DNA of 64,000 bases from an uncultured Steroidobacter sp. (GTDB lineage: Bacteria > Pseudomonadota > Gammaproteobacteria > Steroidobacterales > Steroidobacteraceae). Positions 35,621 through 44,332 of the stretch are shown piece after piece. How positions within the stretch are numbered: position 1 is the first letter of the stretch; every line of letters starts with the position of its first letter. The stretch is from assembly GCF_937958065.1 (NCBI RefSeq), contig NZ_CALFXI010000074.1, positions 34,821-98,820 of the forward strand, written 5' to 3'. Below the pieces are notes generated by a model. The model saw only the letters and a list, made by a program, of their open reading frames with translations, was not told the DNA's origin and searched no databases. A program made the translations under genes and the position numbers.

Positions 35621-36691
35621 ATGAACCTGTTCGAAGCGGTCGGCCGGCTCGGTCACGAGCAAGTGGTGTTCTTTCATCATCGCGAAAGCGGCCTGCGCTG
35701 CGTGATCGCGATTCACAACACGGCGCTGGGTCCGGCGCTCGGCGGCCTGCGCATGTGGCCGTACGCGAACGAAGCGGACGCAGTGCGCGATGTGCTCAAA
35801 CACTCCGCCGACATGACTTACAAAGCCGCGATCGCCGGCCTCAATCTCGGCGGCGCCAAAGGCGTGCTCATCGGCAATCCCGAGACGGACAAGAGCGAAG
35901 CGTTGTTTCGCGCGCTGGGTCGGTTCATTCAATCGCTCGGCGGCCGCTACATCACGACCGAAGACGTCGGCACCAACGCCGATGACATGGAGCTCATTCG
36001 TGAGGAAACGCGCCACGTGGTTGGCGTGCCGCAATTGCTCGGCGGCAGTGGCGATCCGTCGCGCTTTACTGCTTTGGGCACATTGCACGGCATTCGCGCC
36101 TGCATGGAGTTCAAGCTCGGTCACACGGATCTGCGTCGCACGACGTTCGCCGTGCAAGGCGCGGGTCAGGTTGGATATCACCTGGCCAAATCGTTGCGCG
36201 CCGCCGGCGCGAAAGTCTTCATCACCGACATCAATGAAGAGCGCATCGAGCACGCCGTGGCTGAATTGGGCGCGGAGGCGGTGCCGATGTCACAAATCTA
36301 TGATGTCGACGCCGATGTATTCTCGCCCTGCGCGCTCAGTGCAGTGATCAACGAGGACACGGTGCCGCGGCTGCGTTGTCGCATCGTGGCCGGTGGTGCC
36401 AACAATCAGCTCGAATCCGAAGAGCTGGGCACCGAGCTGGAACGTCGCGGCATTCTTTACGCGCCGGACTACGCCATCAACGCCGGCGGGCTGATGAACA
36501 GCGCGCTCGAGCTGGAGGGCTACAACGAGGAGCGCGCTCTGCGCAGCGTCGCGCGCATTCACTCGATCATCGGTCGAATACTCAGCCTCGCCGCCCGCAA
36601 CGACATCCCGACTTGGCAAGCGGCGCGCCGCCTGGCCGAGGAACGCATTGCCGCCCTGAGCCGCATTAAATTGCCCTACGGCGGCGGATAA
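35621..36691 (+). CDS. ldh: Leucine dehydrogenase (Glu/Leu/Phe/Val dehydrogenase family)
   Basis: A 356-residue NAD-dependent amino-acid dehydrogenase. Key elements are GGLRMWPYA, K68 in MTYKAAIAG, the catalytic K80 in GGAKGV and the Rossmann motif GAGQVGYHLA. The length and these patterns fit leucine dehydrogenase rather than glutamate dehydrogenase. It deaminates leucine, valine and isoleucine to the 2-oxoacids, the first step of the route continued by the operon from 41371. It has its own likely -10 (TATAAT at 35586) and a GAGGGA ribosome binding site. Confidence 0.92.
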   Translation: MNLFEAVGRLGHEQVVFFHHRESGLRCVIAIHNTALGPALGGLRMWPYANEADAVRDVLKHSADMTYKAAIAGLNLGGAKGVLIGNPETDKSEALFRALGRFIQSLGGRYITTEDVGTNADDMELIREETRHVVGVPQLLGGSGDPSRFTALGTLHGIRACMEFKLGHTDLRRTTFAVQGAGQVGYHLAKSLRAAGAKVFITDINEERIEHAVAELGAEAVPMSQIYDVDADVFSPCALSAVINEDTVPRLRCRIVAGGANNQLESEELGTELERRGILYAPDYAINAGGLMNSALELEGYNEERALRSVARIHSIIGRILSLAARNDIPTWQAARRLAEERIAALSRIKLPYGGG

Positions 36692-36723
36692 CGAGCGACA
36701 TTTTGCGGGCCGGGCGCGTCTTG

Positions 36724-36752
36724 TTGCACTGCATACAAACTCGGCGTACATT
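36724..36752 (+). promoter_or_regulatory. Candidate promoter of the thiolase gene
   Basis: TTGCAC (36724) and TACATT (36747) with a 17-base spacer. The -35 overlaps TGCACTGCA (36725-36733), a match to the TGC-N3-GCA motif known for PhaR/PhbF regulators of polyhydroxybutyrate genes. The start codon is at 36870, leaving a long leader. Confidence 0.4.
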
Positions 36753-36869
36753 GGGTACTTGCAAGTAAGTTTAGGAGCCGCCATAACTGGCGTGACCCAA
36801 GCTTGCGTGGCCACCGGCGGTTTCGTACAGGACCGCCGTTCACGGACAACCTCTAGTCGAGCAACCCCC

Positions 36870-38048
36870 ATGAGCGAACCGGTTTATATCGTTGCCGCCC
36901 GCCGCACTCCCATCGGTGCCTTCCAGGGCGCACTCAGCCCGTTGACCGCCCCGCAGCTGGGCGCCGCCGCCGTGCAGGCCGCGATCAAGGACTCCGGTCT
37001 GTCGGCCGAGCAGATCGACGAAACCATTCTCGGTTGCGTGCTCATGGCCGGCATCGGCCAGGCGCCGGGCCGTCAGGCCGCGCTGGCCGGCGGCGTGCCG
37101 CAGAAAGTGCCGGCGACCACCATCAACAAGATGTGCGGATCGGGCCTGAAGGCCGTGATGATGGCCGCCGATCAGATTCGCGCCGGCTCCGCAAGTGTGG
37201 TGCTCGCCGGTGGCATCGAGTCGATGACCAACGCGCCGTACCTGATTCCGAAAGCCCGCGGCGGTCTGCGCATGGGCCATTCGGAAATTCTCGATCACAT
37301 GTTCTTCGACGGCCTGCAGAGCCCGTTCGACGGCAAGATGATGGGCTCGTTCGCCGAAGCCACGGCCGGCAAGTACGGCTTCACCCGGCAACAGCAGGAC
37401 GAGTTCGCCGCCGAGTCGGTGCGGCGTGCGCTGGCCGCGGTCGAAAGCACTGCGTTCAACAACGAAATCGCTCCGGTCACCGTCAAGGACCGCAAGGGCG
37501 AGCGCGTCGTCAGCAAGGACGAAACGCCGTTCACTTGTGACATCAACAAGATTCCGAGCCTGAAGCCGGCGTTCGCGAAGGACGGCACCGTCACCGCCGC
37601 GAGCTCTTCTTCGATCTCCGACGGCGCGTCGGCCCTGCTCATCGCGAGCGCCGCCGCCGTTCGTCAGCACAATCTCAAGCCGCTGGCTCGCATCGTGGGT
37701 TACACCAGCCACGCGCAGGCGCCGGAGTGGTTCACCACCGCCCCGGTCGGTGCCATCCAGTCCGTGCTCGCGCAGACGGGCTGGTCGGCTGGCGATGTGG
37801 ATTTGTATGAAATCAACGAAGCGTTCGCGGTCGTGACCATGGCAGCGATCAAGGATGTCGGCCTGGATCACGCCAAGGTCAACGTCAATGGCGGCGCGTG
37901 CGCGCTCGGCCACCCGATCGGCGCCACCGGCGCTCGCATCCTCACGACGCTGGTCCATGCGCTGCGCAATCGCAACCTGAAGCGCGGTGTCGCCTCGCTC
38001 TGCATCGGCGGCGGCGAAGCCACGGCGCTGGCGGTCGAAATCGTCTGA
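36870..38048 (+). CDS. Acetyl-CoA C-acetyltransferase (thiolase)
   Basis: A 392-residue biosynthetic-type thiolase. The nucleophile is C89 in NKMCGSGLKA; the base and second cysteine are in NGGACALGHPIGATGARIL and SLCIGGGEATAL. It interconverts two acetyl-CoA and acetoacetyl-CoA, so it can finish ketone-body and leucine breakdown or feed polyhydroxybutyrate synthesis. The ATG at 36870 begins the usual MSEPVYIVAARRTPIG start. A strong terminator follows directly. Confidence 0.95.
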   Translation: MSEPVYIVAARRTPIGAFQGALSPLTAPQLGAAAVQAAIKDSGLSAEQIDETILGCVLMAGIGQAPGRQAALAGGVPQKVPATTINKMCGSGLKAVMMAADQIRAGSASVVLAGGIESMTNAPYLIPKARGGLRMGHSEILDHMFFDGLQSPFDGKMMGSFAEATAGKYGFTRQQQDEFAAESVRRALAAVESTAFNNEIAPVTVKDRKGERVVSKDETPFTCDINKIPSLKPAFAKDGTVTAASSSSISDGASALLIASAAAVRQHNLKPLARIVGYTSHAQAPEWFTTAPVGAIQSVLAQTGWSAGDVDLYEINEAFAVVTMAAIKDVGLDHAKVNVNGGACALGHPIGATGARILTTLVHALRNRNLKRGVASLCIGGGEATALAVEIV

Positions 38049-38063
38049 TCGACTGTGTGTTCC

Positions 38064-38103
38064 GGGGCAGCGAATCCTCGCGGGTTCGTTGCCCCGTTTT
38101 TTT
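38064..38103 (+). terminator. Rho-independent terminator after the thiolase gene
   Basis: GGGGCAGCGAA (38064-38074) pairs with TTCGTTGCCCC (38085-38095) with one G-T wobble, followed by GTTTTTTT. It starts 15 bases after the thiolase stop. Confidence 0.9.
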
Positions 38104-38197
38104 GAGTTCGATTTCCGTACCTGCCGGCCTGTAAGCGCCATCCACTAGGAACCGCACGCGCTCGGGGTGCCTTCCCTCTCATGAGGTGGAGGCAGCC

Positions 38198-40480
38198 ATG
38201 CAGGCGAAGCCCGGTCGTGTAGGGCTTGCAAGGGGTCGTCGCGGCGACGACCTGCATTCGACGAGTAAGCCGGCCTTTCTGCCGGGCGGGCAAGCTGCGG
38301 CCCGGATTGCAACTCACGATTGGTCGAGCACTCCCCTGGGGCCCATCGAGCATTGGCCGCCGGTCCTGAGGATCGCCGTCGCCTTGCTGCTCCGTGCGCC
38401 GGTGCCGATGGTGCTGCTGTGGGGCGAGGAAGGAATATTCCTTTACAACGACGCCTACGCGCGTTCGGCGGGCGATTCCCATCCACAGCTGGGCAGCAAC
38501 GTGCAGGCCCGTGACGAAGCGCTCACGTATTGGCCCGTGGTCGATGAACTCGGCCGACCCGCGGGCGTGCTGGGGAGCGTGTACAACACCACCGAGCACG
38601 TCCTGGCCGAACGCAAGCTGCGCGAGAGCGCGCAGCGATTCCACGCGTTTCTGCTGGCGAGCACGACTTCGATGTATCGAATGAGCCCCGACTGGCACGA
38701 AATGCGTCAGCTCGACGGCCAGGGCTTTCTGTCCGACACCGCCGCGCCAAGGACGGACTGGCTGCAGTCGTACATTCCAGGCGATGAGCAGCCGCGGGTG
38801 CTCGCAAAGATCGACGAAGCCATCCGCACCAAGACCATGTTCGACCTGGAACATCGCGTCAACCTGGCCGGCGGCGGCTTCGGCTGGACCCATTCGAGAG
38901 CCGTGCCGATCCTCGATGAGCGCGGCGATATCGTCGAGTGGTTCGGCGCCGCCACCGACGTGACCGAGCGCAAACGCATGGAGGATGCGTTGCGCGCCGG
39001 TGAAGAGCGGTTTCGTTTGTTATACGAGGCGCAGCACACCGCGCACCTGGTGCTCGCTCCCGATCTCACCATCGAAGCGGTTTCCGAGCCGTATATGCAG
39101 GCGACCCTGAGTCGCGACCAGCATCTGGTCGGCAAATATCTGTTCGACGCCTTTCCGGACAATCCCGACGATCCGCATGCCAACGGCGTACGCAACCTGG
39201 CCGCTTCGCTCGCCTGGGTCATGGAGCATCGCCGGCCGCATCGCATGCCGGTACAGAAATACGACATCCGCCGTCCGTCCGGGGAATTCGAGGCGCGCTG
39301 GTGGGCGCCGCTCAACATCCCCGTGCTCGGCCCCGATGGCAGCGTGCGTCACATCATTCATCAGGTCGAGGACGTCACCGCTGAAATGCTGGAGCGACAG
39401 AAGGCGGCCGAAGCGAAGGCGGCCGAAGAGCGGATGCGTGCCGTGGCCGAAGTGTTACGCGACCGAGAGGAACAGTTCCGCACCATGGCGGATGCCCTGC
39501 CCCAGCTCGCGTGGATGGCCGATGAGACCGGCTCGATCTACTGGTACAACCGACGCTGGTTCGAATACACGGGCACGACGCTCGAGGAGATGCAGGGCTG
39601 GGGCTGGGGCTGGCGCAAGGTGCAGCACCCCGATCATGTCGAGCGGGTCGTCGAGCGCATTCAACACTCGTGGAACACCGGCGAACCCTGGGAAGATACG
39701 TTTCCATTGCGCGGCGCGAATGGCCAGTACCGATGGTTCCTGTCGCGTGCCGTGCCGCTCAGAGATGCCGAGGGCCGTGTCACGCGCTGGTTCGGCACCA
39801 ATACCGACATCACCGAGCAGCAACAGCGCGAGGACTTCCAGAGGCTGCTGCTGCACGAAGTCAGCCATCGCGTGAAGAACAGCCTCGCCATGGTGTCCGG
39901 CCTGCTGGATCTGCAGGCCAAGGGCCTCGCCGGCACCATGCGCCACACGATCGAGGATGCATCGGTTCGCGTGCGCACGGTCGCGACGGTGCACGACCAG
40001 CTGTGGCGTCAGGCGGATGCTCGTGACATCGAGCTGGCGCCCTTTCTTTCCAATCTGGCCGCGGCCATCGCGATCGGGGCACCCCGCCACACGACTCTCG
40101 TGGAAGTCGAACCGGCAATCGTTTCAGCGGATGCGGCGGTGCCGATCGGTCTGCTCGTCAACGAGCTGGTCACCAACGCTTACAAACATGCCTATGCACC
40201 GGACAGCGCAGGTGAAGTGCGCATCATCGGGCGACGCACGAAACAAGGACATTACGAGCTCGCCATCGCGGACGCCGGCCGCGGCGTGCCGAGTAATTTC
40301 GATCTCCGGAAAAAATCGCGTGGCAGCCTGGGCATGCGGGTCGTCACCAGCCTGGCAGCTCAACTTCACGGCACTTTGCGGGTCAGCGCCGCCCAGCCGG
40401 GCGCCCGCTTCACCGTGGAGTTCCCGATCAAGGGTTACACCGAGATGGGTGTGTCCGGCGAAATGCCCGCGACTTCATAG
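38198..40480 (+). CDS. PAS sensor histidine kinase of the HisKA_2 type
   Basis: A 760-residue soluble kinase from the ATG at 38198, which has GGAGG five bases upstream. Several PAS/PAC modules are visible: a degenerate one near 45-130, one ending at WFGAATDVTERK, one ending at HQVEDVTAEM, and one ending at WFGTNTDITEQQ. The HisKA_2 phosphoacceptor H557 is in LHEVSHRVKNSLAM, followed by an ATPase domain with NELVTNAYKHA and DAGRG. Kinases of this class often control the general stress response or respond to light or redox state; no flavin-binding cysteine motif is seen. It overlaps the convergent gntR gene by 46 bases. Confidence 0.9.
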   Translation: MQAKPGRVGLARGRRGDDLHSTSKPAFLPGGQAAARIATHDWSSTPLGPIEHWPPVLRIAVALLLRAPVPMVLLWGEEGIFLYNDAYARSAGDSHPQLGSNVQARDEALTYWPVVDELGRPAGVLGSVYNTTEHVLAERKLRESAQRFHAFLLASTTSMYRMSPDWHEMRQLDGQGFLSDTAAPRTDWLQSYIPGDEQPRVLAKIDEAIRTKTMFDLEHRVNLAGGGFGWTHSRAVPILDERGDIVEWFGAATDVTERKRMEDALRAGEERFRLLYEAQHTAHLVLAPDLTIEAVSEPYMQATLSRDQHLVGKYLFDAFPDNPDDPHANGVRNLAASLAWVMEHRRPHRMPVQKYDIRRPSGEFEARWWAPLNIPVLGPDGSVRHIIHQVEDVTAEMLERQKAAEAKAAEERMRAVAEVLRDREEQFRTMADALPQLAWMADETGSIYWYNRRWFEYTGTTLEEMQGWGWGWRKVQHPDHVERVVERIQHSWNTGEPWEDTFPLRGANGQYRWFLSRAVPLRDAEGRVTRWFGTNTDITEQQQREDFQRLLLHEVSHRVKNSLAMVSGLLDLQAKGLAGTMRHTIEDASVRVRTVATVHDQLWRQADARDIELAPFLSNLAAAIAIGAPRHTTLVEVEPAIVSADAAVPIGLLVNELVTNAYKHAYAPDSAGEVRIIGRRTKQGHYELAIADAGRGVPSNFDLRKKSRGSLGMRVVTSLAAQLHGTLRVSAAQPGARFTVEFPIKGYTEMGVSGEMPATS

Positions 40481-41253
40481 CCGCGCTTGAAATCGCGCAC
40501 ATGCTTGGACATCCACTTTCTCGCCTCGTCCGCGTTCTTGTCTCTGACGGCGACGATGATGCGCTTCTGCGCGTCTGTGATACGCGCGCGGGCTTGGGGC
40601 ACCGTATCGATCATTCGAGCCAGTGAAGGCGCCAACGCTTGCGCGAGCGACTGCTTCGCCAGCACCAGCACCTGATTGCGCGACGCCGCGCCAAGTTGTT
40701 CGAAGAAGGTGGCGACGATGTTCACGGCGTCGGGATCGCCCTCCGGGGAATCGCGAAACGCCTCGCTGGTCTGGGTGAGCGCGACCAGATCGGCTTGAGT
40801 CCGGCGCGCCGCGGCCAGGGCGGCGACTTCCGGCTCGATCACCATCATCGCTTCCCAGACATCAACGAACGACACCTCGTGCAGCACCAGCGCATGGCGC
40901 ATGCCCGAGGCGACCTTTGCCGCCTCCGGCCGACTCACGATCATGCGCTTCGCCCCTGGCGGCCGCGCGACGAGGCCGGCACTTTCCAGCTGTCTCAGCG
41001 CTTCTCGTACTGTGGAACGATGCACGCGGAACTGCTGCGCGAGCTCGAGCTCCGCCGGCAGCACGTCGCCGTCGCGCAACGCCCGTGACAGAATTTTATG
41101 TTCGATGGCAGAGGAAACTTTCGTATAGGCGGGCGCCCGCTCGACCGGATCGAACAGCGCCACCGTGTCGGTAGTTTCAGTCGCGCCCGCGATGCCGGCG
41201 CCTGCGCGGCGAGGGCGGGTGGACTCGGAGATCGTCTTTTTCTTCGTGACCAT
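40435..41253 (-). CDS. FadR-subfamily GntR regulator of the leucine catabolic operon
   Basis: A 272-residue protein with a basic N-terminal extension (about 40 residues), a GntR winged helix (about 45-110: VLPAELELAQQFRVHRSTVREALRQLE) and an FCD domain (about 120-260). It is divergent from the isovaleryl-CoA dehydrogenase gene. The 117-base region between holds a near-perfect palindrome of the FadR class overlapping the -10 of the target promoter, which suggests repression released by an acyl-CoA or oxoacid. The target is inferred from position. Confidence 0.88.
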   Translation of the reverse strand: MVTKKKTISESTRPRRAGAGIAGATETTDTVALFDPVERAPAYTKVSSAIEHKILSRALRDGDVLPAELELAQQFRVHRSTVREALRQLESAGLVARPPGAKRMIVSRPEAAKVASGMRHALVLHEVSFVDVWEAMMVIEPEVAALAAARRTQADLVALTQTSEAFRDSPEGDPDAVNIVATFFEQLGAASRNQVLVLAKQSLAQALAPSLARMIDTVPQARARITDAQKRIIVAVRDKNADEARKWMSKHVRDFKRGYEVAGISPDTPISV

Positions 41254-41286
41254 GGTGTCTACGGGCGTGGGCGCAAAACAAGGTTA

Positions 41287-41315
41287 TTGACTAAAAGACG
41301 GACTGTCGGACAATA
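41287..41315 (+). promoter_or_regulatory. Promoter of the leucine catabolic operon
   Basis: TTGACT (41287-41292), a 17-base spacer and ACAATA (41310-41315) give a good sigma-70 promoter 56 bases before the first gene. Confidence 0.55.
41302..41314. promoter_or_regulatory. FadR-type operator over the -10 box
   Basis: ACTGTCGGACAAT, a one-mismatch form of the palindrome ATTGTC-N-GACAAT common for FCD-type GntR proteins (LldR-like). It overlaps the -10 element, so binding should block transcription. Confidence 0.5.
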
Positions 41316-41370
41316 GGTCAATTCGAGAGCCGGCGCCATCCGCCGGACCAGCACATGACCGGGGGCCGCC

Positions 41371-42528
41371 GTGGAAGATTTCGATTTCGGTTTGGGTGAG
41401 GATCTGGACGCATTGCGCGCCACGGTAGCGAAGTTTGCGAGCGAACGCATCGCTCCGCTCGCTGCCGACATCGACCGTACCAACAAATTCCCGCGCGAGC
41501 TGTGGCCGGCGCTGGGCGAGCTGGGCCTGCTCGGCATCACCGTCGAAGACGAATACGGCGGCAGCGGCCTGGGCTACCTGGCGCACGTCATCGCGATGGA
41601 AGAAATCAGCCGCGCCTCGGCCTCGGTCGGCCTGTCCTATGGCGCGCATTCCAACCTGTGCGTCAACCAGCTGCGCCGCTGGGGTACGCCGGCGCAGAAG
41701 GAACGTTATCTGCCCCGCCTGATCTCCGGCGAGCACCTCGGCGCATTGGCGATGAGCGAGCCGGGCGCGGGCTCCGACGTGGTCGGCATGGGCACGCGCG
41801 CCGTGAAGAAGGGCGACAAGTACGTCCTGAACGGCAACAAGATGTGGATCACCAACGGCCCGACCGCCGACACCCTCGTGGTCTACGCCACTCTGGATCC
41901 CGAGCTCGGTCCGCGCGGCATCACGGCGTTCATCATCGAGCGCGGCATGAAAGGTTTCTCCACCGCGCAGAAGCTCGACAAGCTCGGCATGCGCGGCTCC
42001 GACACCTGCGAGCTGGTGTTCCAGGATTGCGAAGTCCCCGCCGAGAACGTGCTGCATCAAGAAGGTAAAGGCGTACAGGTGTTGATGAGCGGTCTGGATT
42101 ATGAGCGCGTGGTGCTCGCCGGCGGACCGCTCGGCATCATGCGGGCTTGCATGGATATTGTCATCCCCTACACGCACGAGCGTCGTCAGTTCGGACGAGC
42201 CATCGGCACGTTCCAGCTCATGCAGGGCAAGATCGCGGACATGTACACGACCATGAATGCGTGCCGGGCGTATGTTTATGCCGTGGCGGCCGCCTGCGAT
42301 CGCGGCAAGGTGACGCGCTTCGATGCGGCCGGCTGCATTCTGCAGGCGTCGGAGAAAGCGACGTGGATGGCGCTGGAAGCGATCCAGTCCCTCGGCGGCA
42401 ACGGCTACATCAACGATTACTCCACCGGTCGCCTGCTGCGCGACGCGAAGCTATATGAAATCGGCGCCGGCACCAGCGAGATCCGCCGCATGCTGATCGG
42501 CCGCGAGATTTTCGAAGCCACGGCGTAA
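41371..42528 (+). CDS. ivd: Isovaleryl-CoA dehydrogenase
   Basis: A 385-residue acyl-CoA dehydrogenase with FAD-binding MSEPGAGSDVVGM and WITNG elements. Catalytic E245 in LDYERVVLAGG lies at the position used by isovaleryl-CoA dehydrogenases, not at the later site of short- and medium-chain enzymes. It oxidises isovaleryl-CoA to 3-methylcrotonyl-CoA, passing electrons to ETF and then to the ETF-ubiquinone oxidoreductase encoded further down. Translation starts at a GTG with GGGGG upstream. It is the first gene of the operon controlled by the divergent GntR. Confidence 0.92.
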   Translation: MEDFDFGLGEDLDALRATVAKFASERIAPLAADIDRTNKFPRELWPALGELGLLGITVEDEYGGSGLGYLAHVIAMEEISRASASVGLSYGAHSNLCVNQLRRWGTPAQKERYLPRLISGEHLGALAMSEPGAGSDVVGMGTRAVKKGDKYVLNGNKMWITNGPTADTLVVYATLDPELGPRGITAFIIERGMKGFSTAQKLDKLGMRGSDTCELVFQDCEVPAENVLHQEGKGVQVLMSGLDYERVVLAGGPLGIMRACMDIVIPYTHERRQFGRAIGTFQLMQGKIADMYTTMNACRAYVYAVAAACDRGKVTRFDAAGCILQASEKATWMALEAIQSLGGNGYINDYSTGRLLRDAKLYEIGAGTSEIRRMLIGREIFEATA

Positions 42529-42610
42529 GCGTCAACGAGCAGGATGTGTCGCATGCAGTCATGGAGTGCATGCGATCCCTCCCCTAACGTATCCGCGGGA
42601 GCCCATGATC

Positions 42611-43399
42611 ATGTCGACCGTCACTACCAGCATCGATTCCCGAGGCGTCGCGACGCTGACGCTCGATCGCCCCGAAAAGCACAACGCGCTCGACGGCGCG
42701 ACCATGGGCGAAATGTATGAGGCGCTGACGAAGCTCGGCACCGATCCGCAGGCACGCGTCGTCGTACTCACCGGTGCGGGCGCAAGCTTCTGTGCGGGCG
42801 CCGACATCGGGCACATGCGCTCGATGATGAACTTTACCGAAGAGCAGAACGTCGCCGACGCACAGGTGCTGGCGCGGCTGCTGCGCAAGCTGGATGAATT
42901 CGAGCTGCCCATCATCGCGCGCGTCAACGGCAATACGTTTGGTGGCGGCGTCGGACTCGTGGCCTGCGCCGACATCGCGATAGGAGCAGCCTCGGCGAAG
43001 TTTGCATTGACCGAAGTGCGACTGGGCATCGTGCCCGCGGCGATCTCTCCTTACGTCGTGGATGCGATCGGCAGCCGCCAGGCGCGTCGTTTGTTTCTCA
43101 CTGCAGCACCGTTCACGGCGGCCGAGGCGCAGAGCCTGGGTCTGTTGCATTTCACGGCGGCGGCGGAGCAACTCGATCAACTCGTCAACGAGCAGATCGA
43201 TCATTTGCTGCGCGGTGGGCCGCAGGCGGTCCGTGCGGCAAAACAGCTGGTCAAACGCGTGTCGCATTTCCACGATCGCGATGTGCTCGGTGATGAAACC
43301 GCACGCCTGCTGGCGCGTTTGCGCGTGAGCCCGGAGGGCAAGGAAGGCCTGTCGGCGTTTCTGGAGCGAAGGAAAGCGAACTGGGTGCCGCAGGAGTAG
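42611..43399 (+). CDS. Enoyl-CoA hydratase (methylglutaconyl-CoA hydratase-like)
   Basis: A 262-residue crotonase-family protein with the oxyanion-hole segments GASFCAGADIGHM and NGNTFGGGVGLVACADIAIG and the catalytic stretch FALTEVRLGIVPA. In this operon it most likely hydrates 3-methylglutaconyl-CoA to HMG-CoA. ATGs at 42605 and 42611 are both possible; a GGGAG lies just upstream. Crotonase substrates cannot be fixed by sequence alone. Confidence 0.88.
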   Translation: MSTVTTSIDSRGVATLTLDRPEKHNALDGATMGEMYEALTKLGTDPQARVVVLTGAGASFCAGADIGHMRSMMNFTEEQNVADAQVLARLLRKLDEFELPIIARVNGNTFGGGVGLVACADIAIGAASAKFALTEVRLGIVPAAISPYVVDAIGSRQARRLFLTAAPFTAAEAQSLGLLHFTAAAEQLDQLVNEQIDHLLRGGPQAVRAAKQLVKRVSHFHDRDVLGDETARLLARLRVSPEGKEGLSAFLERRKANWVPQE

Positions 43400-43421
43400 A
43401 TGGCCACCGTTGTCGGAGCGG

Positions 43422-43470
43422 CCGACCCCTTTGTGCAACGCAAAATTAGGGGTAACATCCGACCCCTTTG
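43422..43470. repeat. 12-base direct repeat before the first SDR gene
   Basis: CCGACCCCTTTG occurs at 43422-43433 and again at 43459-43470, 37 bases apart, in the only sizeable gap (88 bases) of this operon. It may mark an internal promoter or regulator site. Confidence 0.4.
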
Positions 43471-43487
43471 ACAGGTCTGGGGGCCCC

Positions 43488-44249
43488 ATGCAGCTGGACG
43501 GAAAGCTCGTCGCCATCACCGGCAGCGGTCGCGGCATCGGCCGCGCCATGGCAGTGGCCTTCGCTCGCAAGCGAGCCAATCTCGCGCTGATCGATCTGGA
43601 TGCCGAGCACCTCGCCCAGACCAAGGCGCTCTGCGAAGCAGAAGGCGTTCGCGCTGTCACCTATCTTTGTAATGTCACTCGCGAACAGGAAGTCGAAAGC
43701 ACGCTCGATCGGGTCGTTGGCGACTTCGGTCGTCTCGATGTGATGATCAACAATGCCGGCATCACCAAGGATGCGCTGCTGATCAAAGCGCAGGACGGCA
43801 AGGTGACCGGCAAGATGTCCCTGGAGCAGTGGCGCGCCGTCGTCGATGTAAATCTCACAGGCGTGTTTCTGGGCGCACGCGAAGCCGCCGCCCGCATGAT
43901 TGCGTTGGGCAACGGCGGCGTGATCATCAGCACCTCGAGCATTTCCCGCGCGGGCAACATGGGCCAGTCGAACTACTCCGCCACCAAGGCCGGCGTGGTT
44001 GCGATGACGGTGGTGTGGGCCAAGGAGCTCGCACGCCACGGCATCCGTACCGGCGCGATTGCTCCGGGCTTTACGCGCACCGAAATTCTCGACACGATGA
44101 AACCCGAGATGATCGAGCGCGCCGTCAACGCAGTCCCGCTGCGGCGCATGGCGGAACCGGCCGAAATGGCCCATGCCGCGATCTTCATCGCGGAGAACGA
44201 TTATTTTTCCGGCCGCGTCGTCGAAGTGGACGGCGGCCAGAGACTCTGA
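43488..44249 (+). CDS. Short-chain dehydrogenase (FabG-like)
   Basis: A 253-residue SDR with the NAD(P)-binding GSGRGIGRAMA motif, the NNAG motif and the catalytic Ser-Tyr-Lys set in STSSISRAGNMGQSNYSATKAG. D38 after strand 2 (LALIDLDAE) favours NAD. It may act as a 3-hydroxyacyl-CoA dehydrogenase in the catabolic operon; the FabG role in fatty-acid synthesis is less likely in this context. Confidence 0.87.
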   Translation: MQLDGKLVAITGSGRGIGRAMAVAFARKRANLALIDLDAEHLAQTKALCEAEGVRAVTYLCNVTREQEVESTLDRVVGDFGRLDVMINNAGITKDALLIKAQDGKVTGKMSLEQWRAVVDVNLTGVFLGAREAAARMIALGNGGVIISTSSISRAGNMGQSNYSATKAGVVAMTVVWAKELARHGIRTGAIAPGFTRTEILDTMKPEMIERAVNAVPLRRMAEPAEMAHAAIFIAENDYFSGRVVEVDGGQRL

Positions 44250-44332
44250 CCGCACTCCACCATGCGGGCCATTTGAGATACAGGCCGAAAGGGCCTCGGC
44301 CGCTTTCGACCCGAAGACTTAGGAGGTAGATC

